From the NCBI RefSeq assembly GCF_020080835.1, contig NC_058158.1:12586001-12650000 (forward strand): DNA of 64,000 nucleotides. Direction: 5' to 3'. Made by a program: the position numbers and the translations under genes. This document shows positions 41,145-56,119 of this stretch, one piece after another. The stretch comes from Cotesia glomerata (Eukaryota > Arthropoda > Insecta > Hymenoptera > Braconidae). Position 1 is the first letter of the stretch. Each line of letters starts with the position of its first letter. The notes under the pieces were generated by a model that was not told where the DNA came from, made no database searches, and saw only the letters and a list, made by a program, of their open reading frames with translations.

Positions 41145-43250
41145 AGAAGACCCCCTTAACTCTTTTTCTCAATTAATTTTTCTGTTTTTCATTTAAATAA
41201 AACAGAAAAAATTTTTTTTTTATTTTTTAATTTCTCCAGCTTTACAAAGATCGGTTTTGTTTAAACTTTTGTTTTTATTTTTGAACCCAATTATTGAAAT
41301 AATGTTCTTGAAATTCGATTTAAAAGAGAAAAATGATAAAGATTTTTATGGTTATAAGACTAAATTATGTTATGATATACTAATTACGAAATCTAATCTT
41401 CAAAACAACCAAAAAACCTTTAATAGAAAAGAAGATAAACGAATAAAGTGAATTCTAACTGTTACTCTTAAATTTTCCTGAGAGTGAGTTTTTCAGTAAC
41501 CCGAATTATTCTCGTCTCCAGTGTCTAACTGTTTACATTTCAAATCACTTGTCGATGGCTACCTTTATGGTTTATGATACTCATAAACCCAGCTTTCAGA
41601 GGAGATAATTTTCGTACTCTATAGAGGTATGCCAATGTCCCAGAGTAAGTGCGTGTTTGTGTAGAATTATAATTCAGGGTGAGTTTGGATCGATAAGAGA
41701 GATTCTCTCAACTAATAAAGCACAGGGTTAATGCATATAGCATATATCTATCGGTGTGTCCGGAATGTGAATAGTACTTCATTTCATGTCTCCCTAAAGT
41801 GTAACTATAGTTGTGGTATTTTGAATAAAATATTTCTGAAAGTAAAGTTTGTTTCGGTTTTACAGGATAAGAGTTAAACAATATGAAACAATTCATAAGA
41901 AAACTGAAAAAGATTATTTTTTTTTTACTTTATCAAGTAGCTTTATTCAAAAATTTATATTAGCGTATTTAAATTAAATAGCATTTATTAACATTTTCAG
42001 TTAAAGAAATATTTAATATATTATTTTGTTACTTATTTGTAACTTTTTTATCCGATTTATAAATAAAGAAATCGATATCTTCGTAAATCTAAAAAAAAAA
42101 AAAAAATAAACGAATAATATATGAGTCATTAAAATAGTTTGTATACAATATATATCCGCATATTTTTAATACATATGTAATATATTTTCTGAGTAAAAAA
42201 TAATAAAAGGAATCTTGAAAATTCCATGGAAGCATTTCAGAACTTTTCGACACGATACTTTGCTTTGAGATTACTTTATATAGTTAATCATAAAATGTTA
42301 TATGTATAACGTCGTTAAAATTTTTACAATGAATACATTATATTACAATGTACGAGTTAGAGCCATATTTCCACTTAACTTTTCGGCGTGTCTTAAAAAA
42401 ATATATCTATCACTTGTCAAATTAAAATTTCGAACCACAAAAACCTTAGTTCAAAAGTTTCAATTGTTCTTCGCATGTCATTTAATATCGCTTCGAAACC
42501 TGCTCAGAGATTTTGAATGAATAATAGTCTACTGGCTCGTAAAGTCTCGTAGTTTCGTCTGGGTATATCAGGAATAATCTTTCGCAATATATACCACCAC
42601 TATGATTTGAGAGAATCCACCCCGTAATCCATAACGCCAGCGCTTGCTCTTTTGCGTCGACGATCGTCTACGTAGCAAGAAATATAAACGCACCAAGAGA
42701 TTTATCGAGCTGGAAATTTGAGGTGAGGTGAAGAAGTGAAAGAATAAAACCAGAACAGGGGATGGGGAGAAAGTCTACGTTGATAGCGTTTCTCGTCTTC
42801 TCTTCTCAAGTATATATACATCTGTACATACTAGAACATTAAACTTGAAGAAGAGGAAGGGAAACAGTGTACAACGTCATAGTCCGCCTCTTTCACAAGA
42901 GGGTAACATAAGTATGATATTCGTAACGTTGGCTAATATCCGGGGCACACCCTTAATGTTCCTCAACGTCTCGCAGTCGCCATCATAACTTCCCTTGAAT
43001 ATACAAATCCAGCCATGCGGAGAGACTCTTCCAGACAAGTATTTTCTCATTCACCCTCGTCGTTTGTTTGGCCCATCCTTCTGCTCAGATAGATCACCCT
43101 TCAAGAGCAAACACGAGTGAGAAACGTCTATATCAAATATAATTGACGTTTTTTCGACCCCTTAATCTTTCAACTCTGTATATATGACTGTAATATAACA
43201 AAAAAAAAAAATGCATAATATTTCAGCGAAACATTGTTGTCAATGGTATT
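41145..43250. other. Non-coding DNA, partly ordinary composition
   Basis: No gene is recognised. From about 42540 to 43110 the sequence is less AT-rich and free of simple repeats (for example TTTTGCGTCGACGATCGTCTACG), as expected of host intergenic or intronic DNA that may hold regulatory sites, which I cannot name. Confidence 0.35.
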
Positions 43251-43253
43251 GAA

Positions 43254-43460
43254 AAAAATTAGTAAAACGGTTCACCCTAAAGGCCATTCCTGCAACTTCC
43301 CGCTAATTCCATACCTGGGCGCTTAAAGTTGTACTTATGACGTTTTTGAGAGTTTTGAGCTCAAAATATAATTTATGTTATATTTTTAGCTCGCTGATCT
43401 TAAAGAGATAGTATTTCTATGCGTTTGAGCTCTTCGAGGTTCTGATATACGCGTCATTGT
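43254..43460 (-). repeat. Family A repeat, end fragment
   Basis: AAAACGGTTCACCCTAAAGGCC and TTCCTGCAACTTCCCGCTAA match the reversed family end. GAGCTC-type motifs follow (TTTTGAGCTCAAAATA, GAGCTCTTCGAGG). Confidence 0.78.
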
Positions 43461-43464
43461 AGTC

Positions 43465-46400
43465 GAAAAAATCTAAAACCATAATTTCAACCTATAACTC
43501 CTCCAGTAGGTTGTGGAGGCTCAAAATATGTTTTTAATTTTGACTCGGGAGATTTTTAGTAAACATATGTATAAAATAAACATATATTTTTAATATGTTA
43601 AGAATGTATATTTTTACTGCAAGGGTGTTGTCTTTGAAATAATTTTTTTTCTAATCCAAGATGACATCGCAGCACCATGATTTACTCTCAGCAATTTTTG
43701 TAAAGAAGAGGGCTTCTACAACGCGAAGCTCGTTTTATTTATCTCGTTTTATTTGATTGATAAGACCGCTGCTAAAAAGGAACGATAAAATCACAAGAGA
43801 TGGTTTGAGTACTTGAGTGTAATTTCGAAAGAAAATTCACTCTGAAAATTATTGCCAGTGCTTGTGTGTCTAAGATACTCGAATTCCACTCACGGAAATT
43901 ACTTTGCGTGACTCAGGATAACGTGTCCTTGAGGCAAATACTTATTCTGGTTGCTACCTGCTTGTGATGTTAACCAGGACAAAACGTTTTATATGTCATA
44001 AATTACATTGTATATAATATACATCACACATGAACCAAGGCTTTAAAATATTAATGCTCGAAATTATATTTTAGAATCCGGGTAGAGAATTTGTTTTATG
44101 CTCATTTCATTGTTCATCAGATACTTCGGTACATATTGAGACATTATACACGGTGAATCTTAACTGAGAATCATGCTCTGACATGCGGATATAGATTTAT
44201 AATGACATAGATGTGTATGTGTCTTAAGGCTAAAAAATACAAAAAAAGCCGTATATATAACAAAGGACGCTCAAGTCAAGAGGCAGAGGAAATTTTATTT
44301 CTGTTTAACGACAAGGTATAACCTGAAGACCAAAGCTTCAATGTTGTCACATGCTTGTGTGCTGATGTATATTTTTGCACTAGAAAACAACACAATGTAA
44401 CTTTGACGTTGTCATTCATATATTATATGACTTTACAGCGTCTCGCCTGCTCATCCTTTATTCATGAGAGATACAGAACTTTGCTATACTTTATTTTTCT
44501 TATCTCTTTTGTATCTGATTTGGCTGTACATATATGCCTACATGGTCGCCATTTTATCACGTCTCGAATTCTTTGATGCGAAGAACACGCAAAGGCGATA
44601 TAAATGTAGGAATGATAGCACATCAATCAAATCTTGCTCTTTGATAAACGTTTATATATTTTCGAATTAAGGTTCTAATCTCTAATTAATTATAATGCAA
44701 TGGTTTATTGCCTTATGACGTACAACGTACAGATTATATTTTTGGGCATTATTGCGAGACTTACATAATGCAAAACATTTCGTGCAATATAAATGAAAAA
44801 AACATCAAAATAAAATAAATCAACAGATTTTTCCTTTCAAGCAACATAAAAGGGTGTGTCACTTGGAAACACGCGCAATGACGTGATAAAATATTTATTT
44901 GAATCAATTTTTTTAAAATAAATGTTTTTGGTCCATAAATGGCCGCAGATATGGCCGTATTAGAAAATTTTATCACAGGTTAAAGAAATATTTCGAAATA
45001 TTTGAAACAAAAAATACGCAAATAATCAACAATAATAAATTTTCGTTTCTTTTCGTTTTAATTCATCAGGAATAGAATATATTTTTTTTATTAAAAATTC
45101 AATGAGCATGAGTTGTGCAATTTTTGGTGTTCCAAACTTTTTATTGTATTGTATAAAACATATAATAGTAATTATCTGGTTTTGGCTATAAATTTATCAA
45201 TCGTTGTACTTATAAATTTTTTGTAAAACCGATATGCCTTTTAGCATATAATAATGGCTTGACGGTGAATTTAAAATGAGATCCTTCTTCAGTAAATATT
45301 TAAGTACCTGAGGAGCCTCCTTCGGCGATGCTACAAATTATCGAAAGCAGAAAAAAAATAGATCCTTTGTCGAACACTTAGAGCGTCGGTGTTGGCAGGA
45401 GGCGGTCAGAAGGGCTCTGTAATTAGGCTTCATAAAATTTTTTGAGTACGTTCAACCGATCTCTTAGCATCCTCATTCGTGAGACTCGAGACTGCTAAGC
45501 AGCATCTTTCGACCAAAGAATACCATTGGTTCATTGGCTCAAGTATCCAATTTATTCTTATTCATTTACGGGAAAATTATGTGCTTCCTATAACATGTAC
45601 AGCCTACCCAGCTATACCTTTCAAAGCTATTGCTGCTGCATTGTCAGTTATATGCAATTCTCGATCGTCAAAACTTAAAATGGACGTTTTATGGTCGCAA
45701 GCGAGAAACTGTATACTTGTAAACTTTTAAGCCAGCTCTCGAACATACCAAGCTAATTTTTGTGCAAATGTATTTATGTATACTCTGTTGTACATAGTAT
45801 TTTATAATTTAGTTTTATTGGAACAATAATTACGAAAAATTATTTTGGAGTTCATAACACTGGTCAACAAAATTTCGCAACAAGAAAGATTCTTAGCTAT
45901 TTTTATATTCTTATTAAAAAATTGTACTTATCTTCAACCGGTAGAGTTTTATTTTTGTTCGAAAATCTGTATTACTCCTACTTTAACAAAATTTAGTGTT
46001 GTTATACATACAGTGGAGTCTCGTGAACTTTGGTTTCGAAGTGTTTCAAATTCTGGAAATTAAAGTTAAAGAATATGTAACGGTAGACAAGTCCCTCCAC
46101 TACTTTTTAGTGGAAACGGTGGGGATGTCATAGAAAGAGAATTAGAAAATGGAGATTTTACTGTACAGTAGAGCTCTTAATTATACTGAATTACTTTAAT
46201 TTCAACTTTTCCTATATTATATTTTTATTCTTATAAGTTTCCTTCACTTTTACTTTTGTCTTAATTTTCTTATTTTCGTTCTTTTGAGTTCTCAAAATTC
46301 CGGTCCCGAAAGTTCAAATATTTAGGAGCTCTGTTGTACTTGAAGAAGAAATAATGATTTGGAAATAGTTAGAAGTAGGTATAATAGTTTGAAATAGTAT

Positions 46401-49400
46401 GATGGTTAATCATACCAAATCATTTTGAATTCTCATATTATTTCTGTCCATTTAAACTATGAGACGAGCAAATCAAGCCTCAATATTGATAAAAATTTCA
46501 TTTTTCGTAGTATACTTTATGAAAAAAATAAAAAAGATGAACTTGAATACAATTTTATTTTTTATTTTTGAAAAACAAAATCGTATAAATGAATTGTATT
46601 TATTACTTTAGATGCATCCGAAAGCCATCAAATAATTTTGATTCTATATGTTTAATTTTGTAAAGTAAATAAAAATAAAAAGTGTTAAGATATATTCTGC
46701 TTACATTTTTTAGTAAATTTATTTAATTTAATTTTAAAAGTAAATATTATAAGTCCAAGCTTGCAGAGATATACGGTAGCTTGGATGGAAACGAAACACC
46801 GCTGGTTCATCCAACTATATGCTTCATTTTATGAGCAAGCATAAAACCGTAAACACGTGCTATAAACTGTAGACGAACGGTACCAAATATCTATCAATCC
46901 AATAGTTACCAATACGTCGATCGTACGATTTTTTGCCAATCGATCTAGTTGCTGAAGTAATCATTATAATTTTCAGATCAATTTTAGTCGTAAGGAAGGA
47001 TCGAATTTAGAATGTATCAAAAATTTCACTTAAATTTAAGTAGATTTCATGTTAAAAGATCCGAAAAATAGTAAAATTCATTTTTTTAATTAAAAAATTA
47101 ACAAGTTTACATATATGTATGATATGGATTATGTTTTTGGTTGGAATAATATTCTAACAGTTAACGCGTTCATAAAATAGAGTATTGTATAGAGAGGGAA
47201 GAAATTAGTTCAACGAAAACCATTTCAGATAAGGGTAAGTGTTGATGTCCAAGCAAAACGAGAGATAGCATCACCCGAAGTCTTGTATCGTGTTTTGGTA
47301 CTTTAATGTCATACTATACTACACACTACACATTTTATCTCTCTTATCACTTATATTAAATTTTGAGTTTTAATGGCTATATTCAGTCGAAATAAAATTT
47401 TTTTTTTGTTCTAATTTCTAGAAGTATTTTGTTTTTTTGAAGTACGTTTTTAGGAAGATAATTTTTGTGGTGCAAGTTTTGATATTAAACATAATTAAAC
47501 GTAAATTAACTCTGTAAACAGACATATACATATCACGACTGTTGCTAACAGGAAATGAGAAAAAATGGCTTTTTCAAAAATGAGGAAAAATAAGTTTTGA
47601 TGCTAAAGGGAGTGACATGATTCAAAGTAAACTTACAAGAATATATTTCTCAAATCAACCACATTAAGGTCATAAAAATAGTTTTTTCGATGTTTTATGA
47701 TGATTATCCGGCTGAGTCAAAAAACAACTTCGATTGTATTAGTCCTTTTAATATTAGATTTTGGGGTTTTTCTCAATACAGACCTCACCATTTTCTGAAA
47801 ATAATTTTTTTCGTTTTCTCTTTAGAAACCTTCTGGTGTATACCTGTCTTGTTTGTTCAACTTTGATTATTTTATTTCAGCCAGTCTCTTAATTCTTAAA
47901 AGTTTATAAATTTCATCGAAGTTACACTGAAAAAAAAAAAAAAACAAGAAATCAGATTATTGAATAATTTTATTACGTAAAATAAATAATTTATGTTTAC
48001 GCAGTAGTGATGGAGAAATGATAATTTGCAATTGTAAATAAATACATGTTGTCGACAAAATGGCCTCGAATAGTTTCAATAAAGATTAAGATTTCTATAA
48101 AATGTTAAATGGTAATAAAATTTTCATAAAAATAATGTAAAAAAGTATAAATTTATTAAATGTATAATCCATTCACAGTAAAATATTCGTTTTAGAAAAC
48201 TACAAATAAAAATAATTTAATGATATGTATTTTTTTCAAAAACTATCATGTGCTACAATAGAAATTTAAGGAGGGATAAAAGACCAGCCCAAAATGTTCT
48301 TAATGTCACAGTTTATTAAAAATAACTTTCTGGATAATTTTGTTTCTCTCTAATAAATTTTAATAATGTGAATATATTATAATAACTAAAAATAAAGTGA
48401 AAAAAAGGATAAAATTTTTTAAGATACCAATTTATTTTCTCAATTTTCCTCTCCTCTTGAGAGTAAGAAGATGAAGAAAGAGTGTATAAAAATTATTCAC
48501 ATCGATCCTCAGTATTTTTTTATCCACTCCCAAAATTTAGCGCAGGCCATAAAGAATATGCTTTGTGCGCTGCGAATATCGCGCAGGGGATGAAAAGCTC
48601 AACGACGCCGACGCTCTTGAAAGGACGCCAAGGGACCGCGAAAGCCCAGATCCGTCGGCCTGGTCCTATCTTGCATCCTATTTCCAGTTTGCATGACGTG
48701 AGCCTGTGGCTATATTTCTCATTATTGTAATCTCTGAATTTGCATTACTGAGTTTCATTCATGTCTGCTGCAGTAAAATTTTTTTTCATTTCTATTATTA
48801 TTATTATTTTGTCTGATATAATTAACTTCTAATTAATAAACAACATTTCATTCTTGTGTTTCATTTTTATAGTAATAATCATTATTCATTATTAACGTCA
48901 TTCCTATGTTAATAGCCTTTCATCAATTGTTAAGTGTCTGAAGATTTAAAATTTTTGTAGGGGATAAAAAAAGAACTAGATAAAGAAATTCTTCATTCTC
49001 CACAAAATTTAAAAAGTAAGTAATAATTTCTATTAATTTATAATTATAATGTAAACAATTATCAATTATTTTCTTTTTCTTTTAAATTTTTTTGTTATTG
49101 ACCATTTTATTTTTATTATTCACCAGGTCCATATTTATCGCAGAATTTTTTCATTTTTTCGATTTAAAAATTGAGAACTGACAGAAAAAATTCCATTCGA
49201 TTTTCTATCTTCATTTCTTCACAGATTTCAATTCTATCCATGTAGATATTTTATGACATTAAAAATAAGGATTCAAAATTTTACTAAATTCAAATTTGTG
49301 GTATTCAAGACCTTCCTTTTGAAATTTATATTAAATTGCACAACTCATAAGACCAAGCATTTAAAAATTGTTTAAGTTTATCATAAAATTTTATTTGAGA

Positions 49401-50880
49401 GAGTTTATATTGAGTTATTAAATAAATAATTCATATCAAATTCACATAAATCAGAGTGCTTATCAATACGACAGATTGTGGTCCCTAAGTATCTATAAAC
49501 AAGAAGAAACACGGACATTACAGTTACAAATAAAGTTATTTATCCACTTTAGCAATAAGATCGTAGTTATCGTACATTTTAAGGACAAGCTAACAACATT
49601 TCGATGTCGATATCGTTTTGATAGACAATGCTCCATAACCAGATTTAACTAACCATCGCAGTATTGTTATCCGATTCGAAATCAAATAATATTGTCTTAT
49701 TCCTTAGTACCGAAGATAAATGGATTTTATTCCTTAGCTTGATTATACTATAGTAAAAGGATTAATATTGCATTACGGAAAGTATGTACGCGCTTACATA
49801 ATAATATTGGTATATGGTTAAAGATTTCAGAGTGGGCGCACGTGAAATTAGATTTGAAAGATTTAGGTTTTATTAAAATTTTGTTAACATTTATTCGTAG
49901 AAGATTAATAGCCAGGTAAAAAAGGATATCACGAAGAAACATTTTATTTAAAAATCTAGGGAATAGTTATTTTATGAGAATGAGAAACACCCAATAGGAA
50001 TACATATTCATGATTTCTTCGAGGGTTATTTGTGTTTTATAAATATTCTTCTGACATCACTTGTGAAATTAATATCTTTTTCATAAAATATATACTTTTT
50101 GGGTAAGTTGATTATTCAATACCTAGAATATATTCCTTTAACTGAATTATATTTGTAGTTTTTTTTAATCGCTTGGACTTTAATTTGAAGTATTTAATTT
50201 TATGAGTAATTAATAAATAAGTAAATAACATTTAAATAACAGCTGATATATTAAATATCATAAAATTTTATAAACACTATAAAAAACTTTATGCTGAATT
50301 TAATATTTTGGAACATTTTAAATGCTAGATACTTATAATGTTAATAAACAGCTCCTTGTTTATAAAAATTAATGACAATAAGTTTTATAAAAATCATGTT
50401 TTTACAAAATATCTAATTGTATCAACATTCCGTATTCAAGCTGCAATCTTTCTCGACATACAAGAATGCAAGCATGAAAAAAAGCGAATGAATATTTTTA
50501 CAAATTAAAGTTTTGTTAATTTTAAAAAACATTTAAAAATTGTTATAATCAATACTTGTAGAATTGTATTTTGTTAAAAAATTATTTAATACTTTTATTT
50601 TTATAGTTTTAAAATGTATTTTTTACAGAATTTGTGAAAATTCTATTTTGAAACTAATTTTTCCAGTATTTTACTCAAGGCTAACTATAAAATTATGAAA
50701 TTCAACTATTATTTTTCTCGTGAAAAATAATAAAAATTAGCTTTAATATCACATATGTATAACAAAGCTCGCTGTTGATTTGTTGGAAAACAGACATAAT
50801 ATTTCATAGCAATTTTATCGACTACTATTTGTTTCAAATTACTTACACTTTATTAGCCGCAGGAATTGATTATGAATTAC
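43465..50880. other. Long AT-rich non-coding stretch, probably intergenic or intronic
   Basis: Across 7.4 kb I find no frame with a recognisable domain, no splice-linked exons and no element ends. A GC-richer patch at 48540-48720 (CGCAGGGGATGAAAAGCTCA, AAGGGACCGCGAAAGCCCAG) lies in an 82-codon plus frame of unknown kind and may be an exon or a conserved non-coding block. Many AATAAA signals occur by chance. Confidence 0.4.
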
Positions 50881-50888
50881 AGGTAAAT

Positions 50889-51772
50889 TAGGGGAGAAGG
50901 GGGTCAAATGAACCACGGGGCAATTGAACCACTCGACTTAAAAATCGAAAAATTGAAAAACCGGTTCTTGCTCTTGGAATTAGATTCTAATATGTTAAAC
51001 TTGGATATGATCAAAATTTGAAATCATTGCGATCGATAAATTTTGAAAAATTGAGATTTTCTTATTTTTAGGCATGCAAACTTTCTTTTCGGCTGGTGAC
51101 AAATTGTTTAATAATATTTAAATTTTTGAATTAATTGATAAAATTTGAATTATAGTAGTTGTATATACTTATATTTTATAATCCTCAACTTTGTTTATAG
51201 TGATATAATGGTTTATTTATTTATTATTTACTATTAATTGTTTTAAAATTATACGGGGTCAATTGAACCAGCATTCCTGGGGACGATTGAACCATACGGA
51301 GAAGCATGGGACATGCGCGCGCATCTTGACTCGACGTGAAAAATACTCAGGGAAATAACCTAACAATTTGATAAACTCAATTTGTAATTAAAATTATTTT
51401 TAAATCGATTTTTAATTTATTAAATATAATATATGTGTATTAAAAATGTGCAACAGTAATATTAGAAAGTAACAATTAATATGTTATTTATTAAAAGTTC
51501 GGGTTTGAGTTATAAATGTCATTGGTTCATTTGACCTCGAGCAGTGGTTTTATTGCTCACCGATCGGGGGTCAATTGAACCATTCGACGCGTTTGGATAA
51601 ATTAATAATTTTTAAAAATTCACGTTGTTTATTAACTAATTTATGTATTGATAATGATAGTAGACTTAATAAACTATCATTCCAAGAAAAAAAAAAGTTA
51701 TTATTTAGTTTTAATTCGAATAGTAAAAAATTACTAAACTTTTTTTGGTTCAATTGACCCCTTCTCCCCTAC
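50889..51772. mobile_element. TIR element with ends AGGGGAGAAGGGG(G)TCAA
   Basis: The left end AGGGGAGAAGGGGGTCAAAT and the right end TTGACCCCTTCTCCCCT are inverted over about 18 bases. GGTTCAATTGACC-type phrases recur inside (CGGGGTCAATTGAACCAGC, CGGGGGTCAATTGAACCA, GCAATTGAACCACTCGAC). TAAATTA occurs at both borders and could be a 7-base target duplication. About 880 bases, no transposase, so it is non-autonomous. Confidence 0.8.
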
Positions 51773-51779
51773 TAAATTA

Positions 51780-54700
51780 TTACATCATTAACTTGGTTTT
51801 GACATTGATATTGATATTATTCTAGTATGTAGAAGATACTAGTTATTTGAGGAATGATTCATGGTGTTGACATTCAACAATCAAAATTAATAAATTATAA
51901 CGGTTAGCTATTTGAAGAAGTTTGATATCAATTTTTTATAAAATTTTGAATTTAAAATAAAATACTTAAAAAATTTTTAGATAATTTTACATTTTATGAA
52001 TTTTTATTTTGTATTGATTACGAAAAAAGATTTTATTTGGACAAGAAACAACATTTTTACTGGATAAACAGGCAAGCGAAACAAATGTGAACATGGATAG
52101 AAAATACTTTTTTACCGGTTTACGTATACAAATACAGCCGAGTAGTCAAAATATGTGGTAAGGTAGTTAACCCTCTGTATAAAGGTTAACCCATATTAAA
52201 AAATTGAAGAAAACGTTTAATCTTATTTATAAGCATAGAAAATGTACAAGATTTTAGAAACTATTATTTAGGCTATAGTAGTATAAGAGTCATCTCAAAG
52301 AGCTTAAAATGCATTACATGTTTGCTGACGTCTTTGAACTTGACGACAGCGGAAAGTATCAGACACGGTTAATAAGGTAAATAGTTTTTCAAGTATATGG
52401 TCTTCGGATGTAAAAATTGATTCGAAAATATAAGATAGTAATTTTTTTAAATTAATTTTGGCGGTATTGTTGAATAGAAATTAAAAAAAATACTTATTAA
52501 ATTCTAAAAAATAAATGAGAAGTTTCCAAAATTGACTAAATGTATACCACATATAAATAATTAAAGAAAAAAATTATTGAACATTATAAAGATTGAATTT
52601 TCAAATGATCAAAAAATATGCAAACAGTTATTGAAATTACAATACATCAAAATAATTTTTATATACTCAAACATTCTATACCAATAATGTGGGATGCATT
52701 TATAACAAAGCTTCCAATTCTTAAAAGATATTACAAACTTGAGCCTAGCTCTTCAAATTTTTTTTTTTTATTTTCATTTATTACCATCTGTGTCAACACA
52801 CAATTAGTTCCAAGGTAAATATTTTCAACAACTCGGCCACATAGCGTTCTGTGTTACGTCTTAGTATATATCTTTATTTCAAAGTTTTTCCTGACCTTGA
52901 AATGATTTGCGTGAAAAGAATAAACATAAAAAATAAAATTTTGAAAATGAGGAAGTCTTAGTTTGTGGTTAACGAAAACCTCAGAGCTTATGAAGCCTTT
53001 AAAGTGTTCGGGTTTGAAAAAATTGAAACTGTGATGAGGTCCGACATTTTTGACATGATTCTGTACTTTGCTTGTCTCTTGAAGATAAGAAGAAAATTTA
53101 TTGTGTAATATAAAATTAAAAAATGTGATGTTTGATGTTATCAATTGAAATCCTTGAAACAAAAGTGATTTTTTTCTGTGAGAAAAACAAGTTTTTGATT
53201 AGTTAATAATGATAGCAAAAGTGATATATGTTATGTGTAACTAAGATTTTTGGTGTTAATTGACAGGTGGAAGGTCGACAAGTAAACGTTATCCGTCGGA
53301 TGTCCGTTTGTTTTAATTTCTTGGTCAAGTCTAATACATTATGTATACAAACTTATGAGTTAACGGTATTAAACAGGTTGTTTGCACGTATTCTAATTAC
53401 TCGTTCAAACAATAAACGAAGGTGTCGAACGCAAACGTTTTGGGCCTGTTTAAAAATTAGTTTCGGTAAATTGTAAGAAATGTGTTTGGACAGAATTATT
53501 ATTCGAGACGAAATTTTAAACTTGATTCAAAACATATTCTATTGATGTGCAAAAATAAAGGAATAGTTAAAAACTTTTAATAAAAAGGAGTTTTACATTA
53601 TAAACTAAAATGCTTCGCATTTAATTGTTTTTAATAATTGTATTTATGTTTAATCCGTTCTTTCAACACCAATTATTGCTCAAATATCAAAACATTAATC
53701 AAAAAGTCAAAATACTTTTGCGTTGAGTATAAAAAGTATTTAATTAAATGTTTCGAACATTTGTGCCTTAGAAAATTAAAGTTATCATTTTTGAGAAATA
53801 GTTTTTAAAAAATATGTTTTCGTTAATAATGAACAAAATTTTTGTTTTCATGAAATCTTTTGTAAACCGAAATTTTCCTTTCATTATTTACAAAATTAAT
53901 ATTATTTCTAATGGAAAATGTTTATTTTAAAATTAATTTAAGCAACTTTTTGACTTAAAAGCACAAAATTCTTTGGTCTAGGAAATGATTCATCTAGAAC
54001 TATTCAGCTACAGAAAAACATTTTTTGATTTTTAAAAATAAATTTCTGAATAAAATAAAAACAATGAAAAAATAACTAGCAATAGAATTCGAACTATATT
54101 TGAACCGTGTTCTCACAAAAAAGTGCGAGAGCGCTAACCATCAGACTAAAGAAATATTTCTTTCTGTAGCACGTATTATAAATATAATAAGAATATGTAA
54201 TATTTTCGGTATCCCGAACAAATAAAAAATATTTGTCCAAGAGTAATTCTAATTTATTAAATTATTTCCAACTTTTGAATAAAATTTTTTGATAGGAAAA
54301 AAATATATTTCTTCTTCTTGAAATAATATATATTTTTCTTTTTATTTGTCTGGCTGCGTTCGTAAACCATCGATTTGTACAATAATTATTGTTATACAGT
54401 AGTAAATTAAATAAACGATGTCTCATTCGAGCAGTTATGAGCAGTTTCGACTAAAATGAGTTGTGAAGAGTAATTAGTTAATAAAAATATGTTTTACGAT
54501 GATTATTTTTATTCGACAGCTATTGGCTCATTAAATTCAATCACTCATCGCGATATGACATGAGATGAAAGTTTGTTTGTGTATTTGGTATACTTTAAAG
54601 ATTAACCGTCACTGCAAAGGTTTTTACTGTATTGCTTTGGGCCGGTATGAAACGTTTTGACGTAGTGTTTAATAGATCATAAAATGTATTTGAGTATCTC

Positions 54701-55870
54701 GATAAATATAACAACGACTCTAGGCCGTCGTAGGATTCCCGTAATGCTTCTAAATGTATATTCAAACCTACTACTACCAAATCTATTCACTAACTTACTG
54801 TATCTAATGTTTAGTGGAAGTTAAACACATCCTTAATGCGGTAATACATTATTTAGGTAGTAATTACTGATTTGATCTCGACAACATCTTTATTAATGTC
54901 AATATCGTATTATTATTATTATATTTATTTTAATATAGATTTTTATTGTTCAATATAAAAAGTACATTAGAGGTCATTTTATGTGTTGTATGTTGTCGAG
55001 TACAGATGCCTGTGTTGTGTACCAAGAAAGGGATGCTACAAAAATGTGCACACGCGCTAATAGTGTGTTGCGTTGAAGCCCGGGCACAGCCCATAATGTA
55101 TATATATCACCGCTGCTTGCCGATCGATTCGATTCTGAGTTTTACTGAAGGGCTCGGGTAAAAATATTCCATATATGTACATTCAAAAGATTCTTTTTCA
55201 TCTTTCTTTTGTGATTTCTTGTGTATCAAAAAATTTAATAAGCCGTTGATAGCCTTTTAAGATTGATGAGATTTTTTTAGTTTTCTAATCTAATTTTTAT
55301 AATTTTTTCAATCGAAATATTATTGTCGAGTAAGAATAAGTAGTGATTTTGGTGTTGAGAGAGAAAATTTTGTGAATTATGGGAAATTAAAAAAATTACG
55401 AATTACAAATGGTGTGTACATCAATATTTTATCTGCAGTCTAAATATCTACGGACATATTAAATATTTTAAATTGAAGTAAACAGCTTGATGAATGATTT
55501 ATGTCTGAAATACAATAATTTAGAACAGTGCTTGGTAAAAAATTTTGAGCAAAGTTGATGGCACTAATTTATGTATTAACGGTGAATTCTTGGTAGTGCG
55601 ACCTTATTATCTTAGACTCGTTTTGTCAATCCAAATTCACCAAATTTTTTCACGCTACATATTTGTACCGGAAATAACTATTTAAAAAAGTTTTTTTTCT
55701 TCATGATTGATAAAAATATAATTATAATATAATATGAGTACTTCAACTTTTACAATCACTATATCTTAGAAATCACGATTCATAGAAGAAAAGTATGAAG
55801 AACATTTTTGGAGATAGTTGCTTAATCTACAATTTTGGTCTCACCTATTTTTATGATAAAACTTACCGTT
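51780..55870. other. AT-rich non-coding stretch
   Basis: No gene is recognised. A patch at 54990-55160 is GC-richer (TGTGCACACGCGCTAATAGT, GAAGCCCGGGCACAGCCC) and could be an exon or a regulatory block. The 71-codon frame over it has no known motif. Confidence 0.4.
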
Positions 55871-55875
55871 TGCTA

Positions 55876-56115
55876 CACTGATAAAAAAATTGAGTTGACT
55901 CAAGAGCCAAACTCTTGAACCAAGAATTCCATTTTGAAGAAAATGATTTTCTTGAGTCAAGAGAATAAATTCTGACTCAAGAAAATTTTTTTAGACCCAG
56001 AATAATTTCTTAGCTCAAGAATTTATTCTCTTGAATCAAGAAAATCATTTTCTTCAAAATGTTATTCTTGGTTCAAGAGTTCGGGTCTTGAGTCAAGTCA
56101 ATTTTTTTATCAGTG
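55876..56115. mobile_element. Fold-back MITE (family F), copy 2
   Basis: CACTGATAAAAAAATTGAGT at the left pairs with TCAATTTTTTTATCAGTG at the right, and the whole 240 bases fold on themselves. TA stands on both sides (GCTA|CACTG...CAGTG|TAGAA), consistent with a TA target duplication. This is the clearest copy of the family. Confidence 0.92.
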
Positions 56116-56119
56116 TAGA

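Noticed and set aside
45479..45730. 83-codon plus frame
   Set aside because: Plausible length, but no domain, splice partner or conservation can be seen.
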